From Candidatus Uhrbacteria bacterium (GTDB lineage: Bacteria > Patescibacteriota > Patescibacteriia > UBA9934 > UBA11717), in assembly GCA_013203725.1 (NCBI GenBank), contig JABMPK010000097.1, positions 1 through 9,696 on the forward strand: a stretch of DNA of 9,696 nucleotides, given 5' to 3'. The notes under the pieces are model-generated. The model was given only the letters and a program-made list of their open reading frames with translations, was not told where the DNA came from and did not search any database. Positions 1 through 5,987 of the stretch are shown piece after piece; position 1 is the stretch's first letter; every line of letters begins with the position of its first letter. A program made the position numbers and the translations under genes.

Positions 1-266
1 ATCATGTACTGGTCGATGCACACACTATCGACATCGCTATCCCACAAACTGCTATAATTAAAGGAGATCAAAAAGAATTTTGTATTGCGGCCGCGTCGAT
101 CATCGCAAAAGTTACTCGTGACAGAATGATGCTTAAGCTAGACGACCTATATCCGCAGTACGGTTTTGCAAAACACAAAGGTTACGGTACAAAAGTTCAT
201 CGACAAGCGGTGATGGACTTTGGCCGGACAGATGCGCATAGAGCATCGTTTACAATATCAATATGA
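1..266 (+). CDS. rnhB: Ribonuclease HII, C-terminal part (5' end outside window)
   Basis: RNase HII cuts the RNA strand of RNA-DNA hybrids and starts removal of single ribonucleotides misincorporated in DNA; it acts in the cytoplasm. The reading frame is open from base 3 and ends with TGA at 264-266, giving about 87 residues. The family's C-terminal blocks are present in order: VLVDAHTI (its Asp, codon 15-17, fits the third catalytic acid), an SIIAKVTRD block (Asp codon 120-122, the fourth acid of the DEDD set), then YPQYGFAKHKGYGT and a following His, and a terminal HRASF. The N-terminal half with the first two acids lies outside the window. The stop overlaps the next start as ATGA, which suggests translational coupling. 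Confidence 0.93.
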   Translation, partial: HVLVDAHTIDIAIPQTAIIKGDQKEFCIAAASIIAKVTRDRMMLKLDDLYPQYGFAKHKGYGTKVHRQAVMDFGRTDAHRASFTISI

Positions 267-1015
267 GAGAAGGATTAGACTCGCAAATTTTTGAAAGACC
301 ACAGCTTCGTAAAAATGAGGCCCCTGTTGATACAGAAAAAGTCGTCGATAAGAAAGACGATGTTGTTCACGGCGTCAATCTTGCTGATTACGGTAATGAA
401 CTGAACCATGATTTTATTGTTGAGCCGGGTGTGAGCGTTGAGGCAACGGAAGTTGAAGTGTCTCACGAGCATTTGTCGGAACTAGGTGACCAACGCCGGC
501 CAGTTTCTTATGTAATATACGACAGAAAGTTGGCTGGAAGTATGCCGGCTGGCGAAGTGTCGTGGAAGTACGCGGAGATGCCGGACGGGACAGTAGAGAT
601 TGAAGACATGGGCACCGTTGCGCGAGCTGACGGGAAAGAGCAGCGCCAAAGTATGCATCGCACCTTTAGAGGAGACGGTACCGTATCGCAAGAAGACGTG
701 TTGGTTGATGGAAAACTTTTTAAGAGCCGCGTTTACGGTGAAGAGGAGTACGACGGCGAAATAGTGTATGACGATTTTTATAGAAATGATGGCAGCGTTG
801 AACGCAAGGTCGTGTTTTACAAAACAGATGGTGAAGGTGCTTGGAAGTCGTATAGTACGATCTATAAAGATGGTGACGATAAGCTTGAGCGCGTAGAGGG
901 ATCGTTGAGTGGCCCGCCGGTGCTCCGTGGCATTCCGCAGTTGAACACTTTAGTTGACCCACCGACGCTTGCGTATAGGAGCCCCAACAAAAGGCCACGC
1001 AGGGAAGTAGATTGA
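263..1015 (+). CDS. Hypothetical 250-aa protein with DG(T/S)V-containing beta-type repeats
   Basis: I do not recognise this family. The product is hydrophilic and acidic over most of its length, with no signal peptide or membrane segment, so it is probably cytoplasmic. Residues 1-75 look unstructured and charged. Residues 80-210 contain loosely repeating strand-turn-strand units built around DGTV at 108-111, DGTV at 138-141 and DGSV at 176-179, each flanked by alternating aromatic and charged residues; this faintly resembles MORN or YD-type antiparallel beta repeats. The tail (about 233-250) is proline-rich and basic. The ATG overlaps the rnhB stop by four bases, so translation is probably coupled to rnhB. 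The next gene's promoter -35 box overlaps its own stop codon. The start has no separate strong ribosome binding site, as expected for a coupled gene. Confidence 0.75.
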   Translation: MREGLDSQIFERPQLRKNEAPVDTEKVVDKKDDVVHGVNLADYGNELNHDFIVEPGVSVEATEVEVSHEHLSELGDQRRPVSYVIYDRKLAGSMPAGEVSWKYAEMPDGTVEIEDMGTVARADGKEQRQSMHRTFRGDGTVSQEDVLVDGKLFKSRVYGEEEYDGEIVYDDFYRNDGSVERKVVFYKTDGEGAWKSYSTIYKDGDDKLERVEGSLSGPPVLRGIPQLNTLVDPPTLAYRSPNKRPRREVD

Positions 1016-1040
1016 CGCGAAGCTATTTTCGCGATATCGT
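1012..1040 (+). promoter_or_regulatory. Predicted sigma-70 promoter for the M23 peptidase gene
   Basis: TTGACG (1012-1017), a 17-base spacer and TATCGT (1035-1040) fit a housekeeping promoter. The -35 box overlaps the stop codon of the preceding gene. The spacer holds a 6-bp inverted repeat, CGCGAA (1016-1021) and TTCGCG (1028-1033), which could be an operator or a weak 3' hairpin of the upstream gene. Confidence 0.5.
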
Positions 1041-1068
1041 GATTCTTACTTAAAAAGAGCATATTTAC

Positions 1069-2391
1069 TTGAACATAAAGCGTTTCTTTATCCGAGTGTT
1101 TATACTCACGGTTAAAGGAGGCGCGATAACAACATTCTATTCTAAGCGATTCTTACGCTGGGCAGTTACTCCGTTTCGATCCACGGGGCGTGTGTTATTG
1201 CGCGCGGTTGGTGTCCCGGTTTATAGAATGGTTTTCTTTATACGCCGAGCTTCGTCTAAACTGTATGTCCCGGGGAAAAATAAGTTGATGTACTTTTTGA
1301 CCAATCGGTATGCTATCCATGTTTTTGTAGCATGTGTAGTTTTTGGAACGGGAGTTATGAGTGTTCAAGCGAGTGGTTTGCGTGCGGAGGACTTTGGTCA
1401 AAAGAGCATTTTGTACAATTTGGTGTCCGATCAGGCAAACGTAACAACGGTAGTTCGATCAGACGTGCCAGTTTCCAAACCGTTACGATACTTGAGCGCG
1501 TCCGCGTTGAGCGTGCAGCCGGACATAGATTTCCACGATCCAATGGACGACTACGTTTCTACAACTGCTGGTGGCGCTGCCATTATTGCGCCAACAATTT
1601 CAGAGGTTGGTAAAAGTGTCGCGCCACGAACAGATGTTTTGGAGTACGAGGTACAGATTGGGGACACGCTTGGAACTATCGCTCAGGCCCACGGAATTTC
1701 TATCAACACGCTACTGTGGTCAAATAGCTTGAGCACGCGATCTGTCATCCGACCGGGGAACAAATTAAAAATCCTGCCGGTTAATGGAATTCAACACACA
1801 GTTAAGTCGGGCGACACTTTGATTAAGATCGCGAGCAAGTACGATTCTGACACAGATAAGATTATCCAATACAACAGTCTTGCAAACGCTAGTGACTTGT
1901 CTATCGGTGAGACGTTGCTTATTCCTGACGGGAAGATAATAGCATCAGCACCACGGCGTACAACATCAGTCGCTCGTGTATTCTCGGCGCCAGCGAAGAC
2001 AGTCGCGGCGCCTGCAGCTGCGGCTACAGGGTCGGGAGCGATGATTTGGCCGACAGATCTTAGTGTTATTACCCAGTACTTTGGTTGGAGGCATACAGGT
2101 GTCGACATTGACTGTCACTTTACCAACCAGAACTATGCGGCCGACGACGGATACGTGCAGCTTGCCGGATGGAAGGGAGGATATGGACTAACCGTAGAGA
2201 TCAATCACGGAAACGGTATCGTTACAAGATACGGTCACCACGCAAGCTTGGCCGTGAAGGCAGGACAGCAGATTACGCAGGGGACTCCATTGGGAGTCTG
2301 TGGAACAACGGGTAACTCCACAGGAACGCACCTCCACTTTGAGGTGATCCGAAACGGAAAGTTCATGAACCCGTTGGAGTACGTTAGATAA
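1069..2391 (+). CDS. Membrane-anchored M23 metallopeptidase with two LysM domains
   Basis: Predicted zinc endopeptidase that cuts peptidoglycan cross-links outside the membrane, for wall remodelling or division. Order of parts: a very basic N-terminal tail (about 1-80), one hydrophobic segment (about 83-101, with a possible signal-peptidase site after V-Q-A), a linker, LysM 1 (about 192-238), LysM 2 (about 242-287), an Ala/Pro/Thr-rich spacer (290-322), and the M23 domain (about 325-440). Zinc ligands are intact by comparison with LytM: H342 and D346 in HTGVD, and H423 in HLHFE. The catalytic histidines fit H390 in YGH and H421. The TTG start at 1069 is chosen because the basic tail begins there and the promoter lies just upstream. 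The ribosome binding site is weak, and later in-frame starts such as ATG at residue 74 are possible. This tail-helix-LysM-M23 layout is common in Parcubacteria from general knowledge. Confidence 0.9.
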   Translation: MNIKRFFIRVFILTVKGGAITTFYSKRFLRWAVTPFRSTGRVLLRAVGVPVYRMVFFIRRASSKLYVPGKNKLMYFLTNRYAIHVFVACVVFGTGVMSVQASGLRAEDFGQKSILYNLVSDQANVTTVVRSDVPVSKPLRYLSASALSVQPDIDFHDPMDDYVSTTAGGAAIIAPTISEVGKSVAPRTDVLEYEVQIGDTLGTIAQAHGISINTLLWSNSLSTRSVIRPGNKLKILPVNGIQHTVKSGDTLIKIASKYDSDTDKIIQYNSLANASDLSIGETLLIPDGKIIASAPRRTTSVARVFSAPAKTVAAPAAAATGSGAMIWPTDLSVITQYFGWRHTGVDIDCHFTNQNYAADDGYVQLAGWKGGYGLTVEINHGNGIVTRYGHHASLAVKAGQQITQGTPLGVCGTTGNSTGTHLHFEVIRNGKFMNPLEYVR

Positions 2392-2393
2392 AT

Positions 2394-2480
2394 AAGGACG
2401 AGCGACCTGCCCTTCGTAGCTCATGGAATTCGAAGCTTAATGCGAAGAATACTTATGCGAAGAACTGGAAGCTCGTCTTT
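2394..2480 (+). other. Intergenic long-range hairpin with internal direct repeats; possible terminator of the M23 gene
   Basis: AAGGACGAGC (2394-2403) can pair with GCTCGTCTTT (2471-2480), 10 bp with one G-U, and is followed by one more T. The 67-base loop contains CTTCG (2412-2416) and CGAAG (2431-2435), plus the 10-base direct repeat ATGCGAAGAA at 2440-2449 and 2455-2464. It could terminate the M23 transcript, but the loop is much longer than in a normal intrinsic terminator. It ends four bases before the next promoter. Confidence 0.35.
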
Positions 2481-2484
2481 TGTG

Positions 2485-2513
2485 TTGACAAAAAACAAAA
2501 AACTGAGTATGCT
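2485..2513 (+). promoter_or_regulatory. Strong sigma-70 promoter of the 132-aa gene
   Basis: Consensus TTGACA (2485-2490), an A-rich 17-base spacer and TATGCT (2508-2513). Predicted transcription start is near 2520. GAGGAGG (2532-2538) lies five bases before the ATG at 2544, giving a short leader with a near-perfect Shine-Dalgarno sequence. Confidence 0.75.
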
Positions 2514-2543
2514 CGGTCCACTTTCGAACCTGAGGAGGTTGAT

Positions 2544-2942
2544 ATGAGAGTCTTGCTGTTTGGTGAGAAGGGTGCGGAGGTTTCTGAAGGAGCTGTCGCG
2601 CTGGAGGCAGTGAGGGGGCTCGACGTATTCGGGATCGTCGTGATGTGGAACCCGTCGTCTCAGAGGCGTGAGCTGGCTGTTGGAGATCGGTCGTTTCAAC
2701 AAGGGCGCCGTTTTAACCACGAGTTGCTTGCCGCCAGGATGGGCCATAAAAACCCTTCCATCAGTGGCGGGTATGAAGTAGACATGTTGCCGTGCGGCGT
2801 GTACGACAGAGCCTTGAAGACGTGGACTTGGAGCGGTCGTTGGAGCACGGACGAGGGCTACAGGAGGCAGTTTCGAGCAGAGGTACACGACATACTTGGA
2901 ATCAAGGTGCTTGGTGCTTCACCAGTGCACATCGAGCAATGA
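2544..2942 (+). CDS. Hypothetical 132-aa protein, single-gene transcription unit
   Basis: I do not recognise this family. The product is soluble, with no membrane segment or signal peptide. It starts with a short hydrophobic strand (RVLLF), has a second hydrophobic stretch (about residues 27-34) ending in MWNP, a basic middle with QGRRFNHELLAARMGHKNP, and a Trp/Arg-rich region (TWTWSGRW) near residue 95. Only one Cys is present. The gene has its own consensus promoter, a strong ribosome binding site and its own intrinsic terminator, so it is expressed alone and at a good level. The same lone-unit design recurs in the four minus-strand genes further right, which suggests one class of accessory genes. 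The strong Shine-Dalgarno sequence and private signals argue that it is real despite no recognisable homology. Confidence 0.75.
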   Translation: MRVLLFGEKGAEVSEGAVALEAVRGLDVFGIVVMWNPSSQRRELAVGDRSFQQGRRFNHELLAARMGHKNPSISGGYEVDMLPCGVYDRALKTWTWSGRWSTDEGYRRQFRAEVHDILGIKVLGASPVHIEQ

Positions 2943-2950
2943 TGACATCA

Positions 2951-2978
2951 GGGCACCCAACTGGGTGTCTGTTTTTTT
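2951..2978 (+). terminator. Intrinsic terminator of the 132-aa gene
   Basis: GGGCACCC (2951-2958) pairs with GGGTGTCT (2963-2970), 8 bp including two G-U pairs, with loop AACT, then G and seven T (2972-2978). It starts eight bases after the stop codon and 18 bases after it the next promoter begins. Confidence 0.85.
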
Positions 2979-2995
2979 ATTTGGAAGAACATTAC

Positions 2996-3024
2996 TTGAC
3001 ACAGACGCCGATTTTCATTATCCT
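2996..3024 (+). promoter_or_regulatory. Predicted sigma-70 promoter of tig
   Basis: TTGACA (2996-3001), 17-base spacer, TATCCT (3019-3024). The predicted transcription start near 3031 would leave a leader of about 16 bases, with no Shine-Dalgarno sequence before the ATG at 3047. Confidence 0.6.
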
Positions 3025-3046
3025 CCGCCCATACTTATCTATATAT

Positions 3047-4336
3047 ATGAACGTAACAAGAGAAGAAATTTCAACGAATGAGGTAAAGCTTACGATTACC
3101 GTGAGCAACGAGGAGATGCAGCCTTTTATGCTGACGTCTGCAAAGCACATTTCAGGTGAGATGAGCATTCCAGGTTTCAGAAAAGGTCATGCAACATTGG
3201 ATGCCGTTATAAATCAGGTTGGTGAGATGCGTGTTTTAGAAGAGGCGCTCGAGCCTGCGGTTCGGTTGTACTATGTTGAGGCAGCAGAGAAGGAGGATTT
3301 GAACTCTGTTGGAATGCCGAAGATCGATATTGAGAAGATGGTGCCAGGGAACGACCTTGTGTTCACTGCAGTCGTTGCATTGATGCCGTCTATCACAAAA
3401 TTGGGAGACTACAAGAAGCTGAAGATTGACGCGAAGAAAAATGAAGTTAAGGAAGAAGACGTTGACAAGGCTGTTGAAGAGATCGCGCGCATGCAGACAA
3501 AGGAAGTGCGAGCAGACAAAGATCATGCTGTCGGCGAGAAGGAGCTTGCCGTGATCGATCTTGAGCTTAAGAGCGACAATGTTCCACTTGAAGGTGGACA
3601 GGCAAAAGGATTCCGTGTTTACATGTCGGAAGATTCTGTAGTAGCTGGGATCAAAGAGGGCGTTTTGGGAATGAAGGAAGATGAGGAGAAGACTTTCAAG
3701 GTGAAGTTCCCAGAGGATCACTATCAGAAGCATTTGGCCGGGCGCGATATTGATGCAACGGTAAAGGTGAACGAAGTATTCACGCTCGACAAGCCAAATC
3801 ATGATGACGAGTTTGCAGTGAGCATTGGTTTGAAGTCATTGGAAGAGTTGAAGACAAAGTTACGAGAGAATTTGAGCAAGGAACAGGTGGAAGAGGAGGT
3901 TAACCGACAGGAGCGAGAGATGTTGGAGCTGTTGGCTGAGGACACAAAGTTTGAAGATATTCCAAGCGCGCTTGTTGACGACGAGTTGGACAAGATGGTG
4001 CACGAGTTGGAGCACTCAGTAGAAAAACAAGGCGGAAAGTTTGTTGACTACCTACAGCAGATAGACAAGACACCTCAGCAGTTGCGCGATTCATGGAAAG
4101 ATCAGGCAGAGTTGCGTGTAAAGGTTGCGCTCGTGTTGCGTGAGGTTGGTAAGGTTGAGGATATTGAGGCAACAGATGAGGATGTAAGTGCCGAGATCGA
4201 AAAGCAAGCGAGTTTTTATCAGGACAACGAGGCTCAGAAGGAACAGGTAGAGACTGCGCAGTACCGAGAGTACATGAAGCATCGTTTGCGGAACCAGAAA
4301 GTTATTGCGTTTTTGCGCGGGGAGATGGTTAAGTAA
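3047..4336 (+). CDS. tig: Trigger factor, ribosome-bound chaperone / peptidyl-prolyl isomerase
   Basis: Binds the ribosome at the polypeptide exit and shelters nascent chains; the middle domain is an FKBP-type prolyl isomerase. The 429 residues match the usual family length. Residues 1-115 form the ribosome-binding domain with the signature loop PGFRKG at 42-47 (the usual later proline is replaced, giving GFRKGHAT). About 157-245 is the FKBP-like domain (ends in TVKVNEVF). The rest is the helical C-terminal chaperone domain, entered through the DDEFA stretch at 253-257. The ATG at 3047 is chosen because homology starts there. An in-frame extension up to 2792 would read through the terminator at 2951-2978 and the preceding gene. 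No Shine-Dalgarno sequence is visible; the bases before the start are an AT repeat. The gene is followed by a palindromic repeat rather than a clear terminator. Confidence 0.95.
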   Translation: MNVTREEISTNEVKLTITVSNEEMQPFMLTSAKHISGEMSIPGFRKGHATLDAVINQVGEMRVLEEALEPAVRLYYVEAAEKEDLNSVGMPKIDIEKMVPGNDLVFTAVVALMPSITKLGDYKKLKIDAKKNEVKEEDVDKAVEEIARMQTKEVRADKDHAVGEKELAVIDLELKSDNVPLEGGQAKGFRVYMSEDSVVAGIKEGVLGMKEDEEKTFKVKFPEDHYQKHLAGRDIDATVKVNEVFTLDKPNHDDEFAVSIGLKSLEELKTKLRENLSKEQVEEEVNRQEREMLELLAEDTKFEDIPSALVDDELDKMVHELEHSVEKQGGKFVDYLQQIDKTPQQLRDSWKDQAELRVKVALVLREVGKVEDIEATDEDVSAEIEKQASFYQDNEAQKEQVETAQYREYMKHRLRNQKVIAFLRGEMVK

Positions 4337-4361
4337 ACACGTAGGTTTGAATTCCCAAGTT

Positions 4362-4460
4362 CCAATTACAAATGTCTAATGAAGGTTCAATGTCCAAATG
4401 CACAAGCGCGAGATTACTTGGGCATTGGTCATTTATTGGACATTGGAACTTTGTAATTGG
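4362..4460. repeat. Imperfect palindromic intergenic repeat (MITE/REP-like)
   Basis: Outer arms CCAATTACAAA (4362-4372) and TTTGTAATTGG (4450-4460) are perfect 11-bp inverses. Inner arms CAATGTCCAA (4388-4397) and TTGGACATTG (4436-4445) are perfect 10-bp inverses. The spacers between inner and outer arms differ (15 versus 4 bases), so the palindrome is imperfect. The right half contains repeated CATTGG words. Elements built from these words are, from general knowledge, frequent between genes in Parcubacteria genomes. The right end lies five bases before the yggU ATG, so the element forms that gene's entire upstream region. Confidence 0.75.
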
Positions 4461-4465
4461 TAATT

Positions 4466-4699
4466 ATGAAAGTCTCAATTAAAGTCATCCCAGGCGCTCG
4501 TGTCTCCGAGGTTGTCGGAGAGATGGAAGACGGTACTCTCAAAGTACGTGTCCACGCTCCGCCGGAGAAGGGGAAGGCGAACGACGAGCTCGTACGTGTG
4601 TTGGCAAAGCACTATGGTGTAAGTAAGTCAGATGTGGAGGTTGTCCGCGGACATACTTCACGGCAGAAAATTGTAGAAATAAAAAACGCCTCGCAGTAG
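4466..4699 (+). CDS. yggU: YggU / DUF167 family protein
   Basis: Small conserved protein of unknown biochemical role (DUF167). The 77 residues are typical. Family motifs in order: PGAR at 9-12, LKVRV at 25-29, the central APPEKGKAN at 31-39, and SRQK at 65-68. The ATG at 4466 is preferred over an in-frame TTG at 4457 because the family begins with the short strand KVSIKV. There is no Shine-Dalgarno sequence; the upstream region is the palindromic repeat at 4362-4460. The last four codons and the stop form one arm of the intrinsic terminator of the converging minus-strand gene, so coding sequence and terminator share bases. No T-tract follows on the plus strand, so the gene has no clear terminator of its own. 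Confidence 0.9.
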   Translation: MKVSIKVIPGARVSEVVGEMEDGTLKVRVHAPPEKGKANDELVRVLAKHYGVSKSDVEVVRGHTSRQKIVEIKNASQ

Positions 4700-4712
4700 T
4701 ACTGCGAGGCGT
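4681..4712 (-). terminator. Intrinsic terminator of the 188-aa gene, overlapping the yggU 3' end
   Basis: A perfect 12-bp stem: ACGCCTCGCAGT (4686-4697) pairs with ACTGCGAGGCGT (4701-4712), with a 3-base loop. Read on the minus strand it is followed by a T run (A-tract at 4681-4686 on plus; the last A is in the stem). On the plus strand the following bases are GTCGTAT, not a T-tract, so it works for the minus strand only. Confidence 0.88.
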
Positions 4713-4727
4713 CGTCGTATCTGGCTG

Positions 4728-5294
4728 CTATTCTGGCCGCGTGCCGTGCTCGGCAGCGCGCCCACCAGCTGCGAGCGCGTCTTCTTCGGCCTCCTGGCTG
4801 GGGTAACCCTGGAGGTGATCGCGAGCGGGGTCGAACTTTCCGAACGAGATGTCAGGCGTAATAGTGCCGGACAGAATCTTCTCCCAGAGAGCGCGGCAAT
4901 CCTGCAACAGGAAGCCTCGCATCTCTATCGCGACCGTTGGGACGCCGGGAAGGTAAGCAGACCCTCCGCTGTGCGTGAACGTGACCGTTGCATGCGCGCT
5001 GTGCTCGTGCGACTTGTAGACGCCAGCCTCGACCGTCCGTGCATGCGTAGGGTGGTCGTGGTTGCACCGCACGGTTACCCGCTTGATGCGGAATGTGGAC
5101 GCCTGGATCGCGTCCAGCGGCAACAGAACCGACCAACCGTAGCTCCCGATGTAGACCTCTCCGCTGATCTTGTCTACGGCAGCGGCGACATCGACGCCGT
5201 TGGCCACGTGCAGGATTCCGGAAAATCCACTGCTATGCCTGTGGAAGAAGCCGATCGCCTCTTCCGTAAGGTACACTCGAATTTTTACGCTCAT
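4728..5294 (-). CDS. Hypothetical 188-aa protein with a histidine-rich centre
   Basis: I do not recognise this family. The start at 5294 (MSVKIRVYL) is chosen because GAAGGAG sits five bases upstream; a longer in-frame start at 5321 would lie upstream of that site. The product looks soluble: beta-rich and hydrophobic in the first 75 residues, then a stretch with C77, H79, H81, H84, H96, H98, H101 and H108, which could bind a metal ion. This is followed by a helical segment around DCRALWEKIL (132-141) and an Ala/Glu-rich tail that is probably disordered. It is the most G+C-rich gene seen here: plus-strand bases 4741-4800 contain 44 G/C of 60, against 28 of 60 at 3601-3660 in tig. The unit has its own promoter, a long structured leader and its own terminator. 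Confidence 0.75.
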   Translation of the reverse strand: MSVKIRVYLTEEAIGFFHRHSSGFSGILHVANGVDVAAAVDKISGEVYIGSYGWSVLLPLDAIQASTFRIKRVTVRCNHDHPTHARTVEAGVYKSHEHSAHATVTFTHSGGSAYLPGVPTVAIEMRGFLLQDCRALWEKILSGTITPDISFGKFDPARDHLQGYPSQEAEEDALAAGGRAAEHGTRPE

Positions 5295-5311
5295 CGTAAC
5301 TCCTTCTCGCT

Positions 5312-5403
5312 TGTGACCCATTTAGGTATCGGGCGATGTGGACGCCTTGTTCTTTGGATACGCCGGTTTTCCCGGTCGCCCTAGTTTACAAGGGGATGTG
5401 ACC
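5312..5403 (-). promoter_or_regulatory. Candidate structured 5' leader RNA with pseudoknot
   Basis: The predicted transcript starts near 5431, leaving about 137 bases before the ATG, far longer than the leaders of the neighbouring units. On the minus strand GGGCGA (5381-5376) pairs with TCGCCC (5336-5331). Directly inside the first strand, CCGG (5375-5372) pairs with CCGG (5366-5363). GTATC in the loop (5361-5357) can pair with GATAC (5330-5326) directly after the closing strand, forming an H-type pseudoknot. The word GGTCACA flanks the fold on both sides (5403-5397 and 5318-5312). The ribosome binding site follows about 20 bases later. I cannot match it to a known riboswitch class. Confidence 0.4.
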
Positions 5404-5437
5404 TTTCAAGCGCGGAATGCGAATGTTAGGACATGTG

Positions 5438-5466
5438 AAATTACTATCATCTCGCATGTTTGTCAA
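5438..5466 (-). promoter_or_regulatory. Predicted promoter of the 188-aa gene
   Basis: TTGACA (5466-5461) with a 17-base spacer to TAATTT (5443-5438), which is a poor -10 match; AGTAAT with a 15-base spacer is an alternative. The -35 box starts eight bases after the T-tract of the preceding unit's terminator. Confidence 0.5.
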
Positions 5467-5474
5467 CTCATAAT

Positions 5475-5503
5475 AAAAAACCGCCACCCTAGAGCAGGGT
5501 GGC
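5475..5503 (-). terminator. Intrinsic terminator of winged-helix gene A
   Basis: An 8-bp stem: GCCACCCT (5483-5490) pairs with AGGGTGGC (5496-5503), loop of five bases. On the minus strand it is followed by GG and six T (5480-5475). The stop codon of the gene ends one base upstream. Confidence 0.88.
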
Positions 5504-5504
5504 T

Positions 5505-5894
5505 TCACGTTGTTGACTTCAGGATCTTCTCGGCCCACTTGCGGCCGGACGGAGTCATAGTGTACAGGTTGCGCACTGGCCGCTGAGTGTGCCCCAGCGG
5601 TGCCATGTAGACGCTGACTGTCTGAGTGACCTTGCCAGACGTCTTGATCTTGTACAGAGTACTTTCCATCATTGCTCTGTCAATATCTGGATCGCTGTAC
5701 TCTTCCAACAGCTCAATCTCACCATGCTCGAGCAGGTGCAGAGCAATAATCTTCTCGTATTTTCTTTCCGTAGCTTTACGTTTCTTGCGCTCCTTCACTT
5801 TGGAATCTCTAAAAAGCAAAATCCCGATAGCAAGGAGAACGATAACCGCCACCGCCGGGCAAGCTATCGCCACGACTAACATGAGGTGTTTCAT
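5505..5894 (-). CDS. Membrane-anchored PadR-like winged-helix protein, paralog A
   Basis: Probable membrane-tethered DNA-binding regulator. The 129 residues begin with a hydrophobic helix (about 5-28) followed by a strongly basic stretch (KVKERKKRK, 32-40), so by the positive-inside rule the C-terminal domain should face the cytoplasm. Residues 46-125 resemble a PadR-type winged helix: a first helix (KIIALHLLEHGEI), a recognition-helix-like MMESTLYKIKTSGKV, and a wing ending in LYTMTPSGRKWAEKIL. The last segment is nearly shared with the two upstream paralogs. The start at 5894 is chosen because GAGAGGAG lies just upstream. PadR regulators normally also have a C-terminal dimerisation helix, which is absent or very short here. 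The gene is a single transcription unit, and the ligand, target and partner are unknown. DNA binding is inferred from pattern, not shown. Confidence 0.72.
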   Translation of the reverse strand: MKHLMLVVAIACPAVAVIVLLAIGILLFRDSKVKERKKRKATERKYEKIIALHLLEHGEIELLEEYSDPDIDRAMMESTLYKIKTSGKVTQTVSVYMAPLGHTQRPVRNLYTMTPSGRKWAEKILKSTT

Positions 5895-5913
5895 AAGTCT
5901 CCTCTCTATGTAC

Positions 5914-5942
5914 ATGGAACACTATGTGGGCAAGATTGTCAA
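5914..5942 (-). promoter_or_regulatory. Predicted promoter of winged-helix gene A
   Basis: TTGACA (5942-5937), 17-base spacer, TTCCAT (5919-5914), a weak -10. An 8-base palindrome ATGTACAT (5908-5915) overlaps its end and could be an operator. The sequence TACATAGAG before the ribosome binding site is shared with the upstream paralog. Confidence 0.5.
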
Positions 5943-5952
5943 TCCATCATGT

Positions 5953-5981
5953 AAAAAAGCGCCGCCCCAGATTGGAGCGGC
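5953..5981 (-). terminator. Intrinsic terminator of winged-helix gene B
   Basis: GCCGCCCC (5961-5968) pairs with GGAGCGGC (5974-5981) with one mismatch and a five-base loop. On the minus strand GC and six T (5958-5953) follow. The next unit's -35 box begins 11 bases later. Confidence 0.85.
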
Positions 5982-5987
5982 TTGTTG

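Noticed and set aside
2792..3046. In-frame upstream extension of the trigger factor frame to 2792
   Set aside because: It overlaps the 132-aa gene and reads through its terminator and the tig promoter. Trigger factor similarity begins at the ATG at 3047.
3236..3802. Minus-strand 188-aa open frame inside tig
   Set aside because: Antisense shadow of a well-conserved gene, with Leu/Cys/His-rich composition typical of such shadows.
4746..5384. Plus-strand 212-aa open frame opposite the 188-aa gene
   Set aside because: It has no ribosome binding site or promoter and is explained by high G+C; the minus-strand gene has all expression signals.
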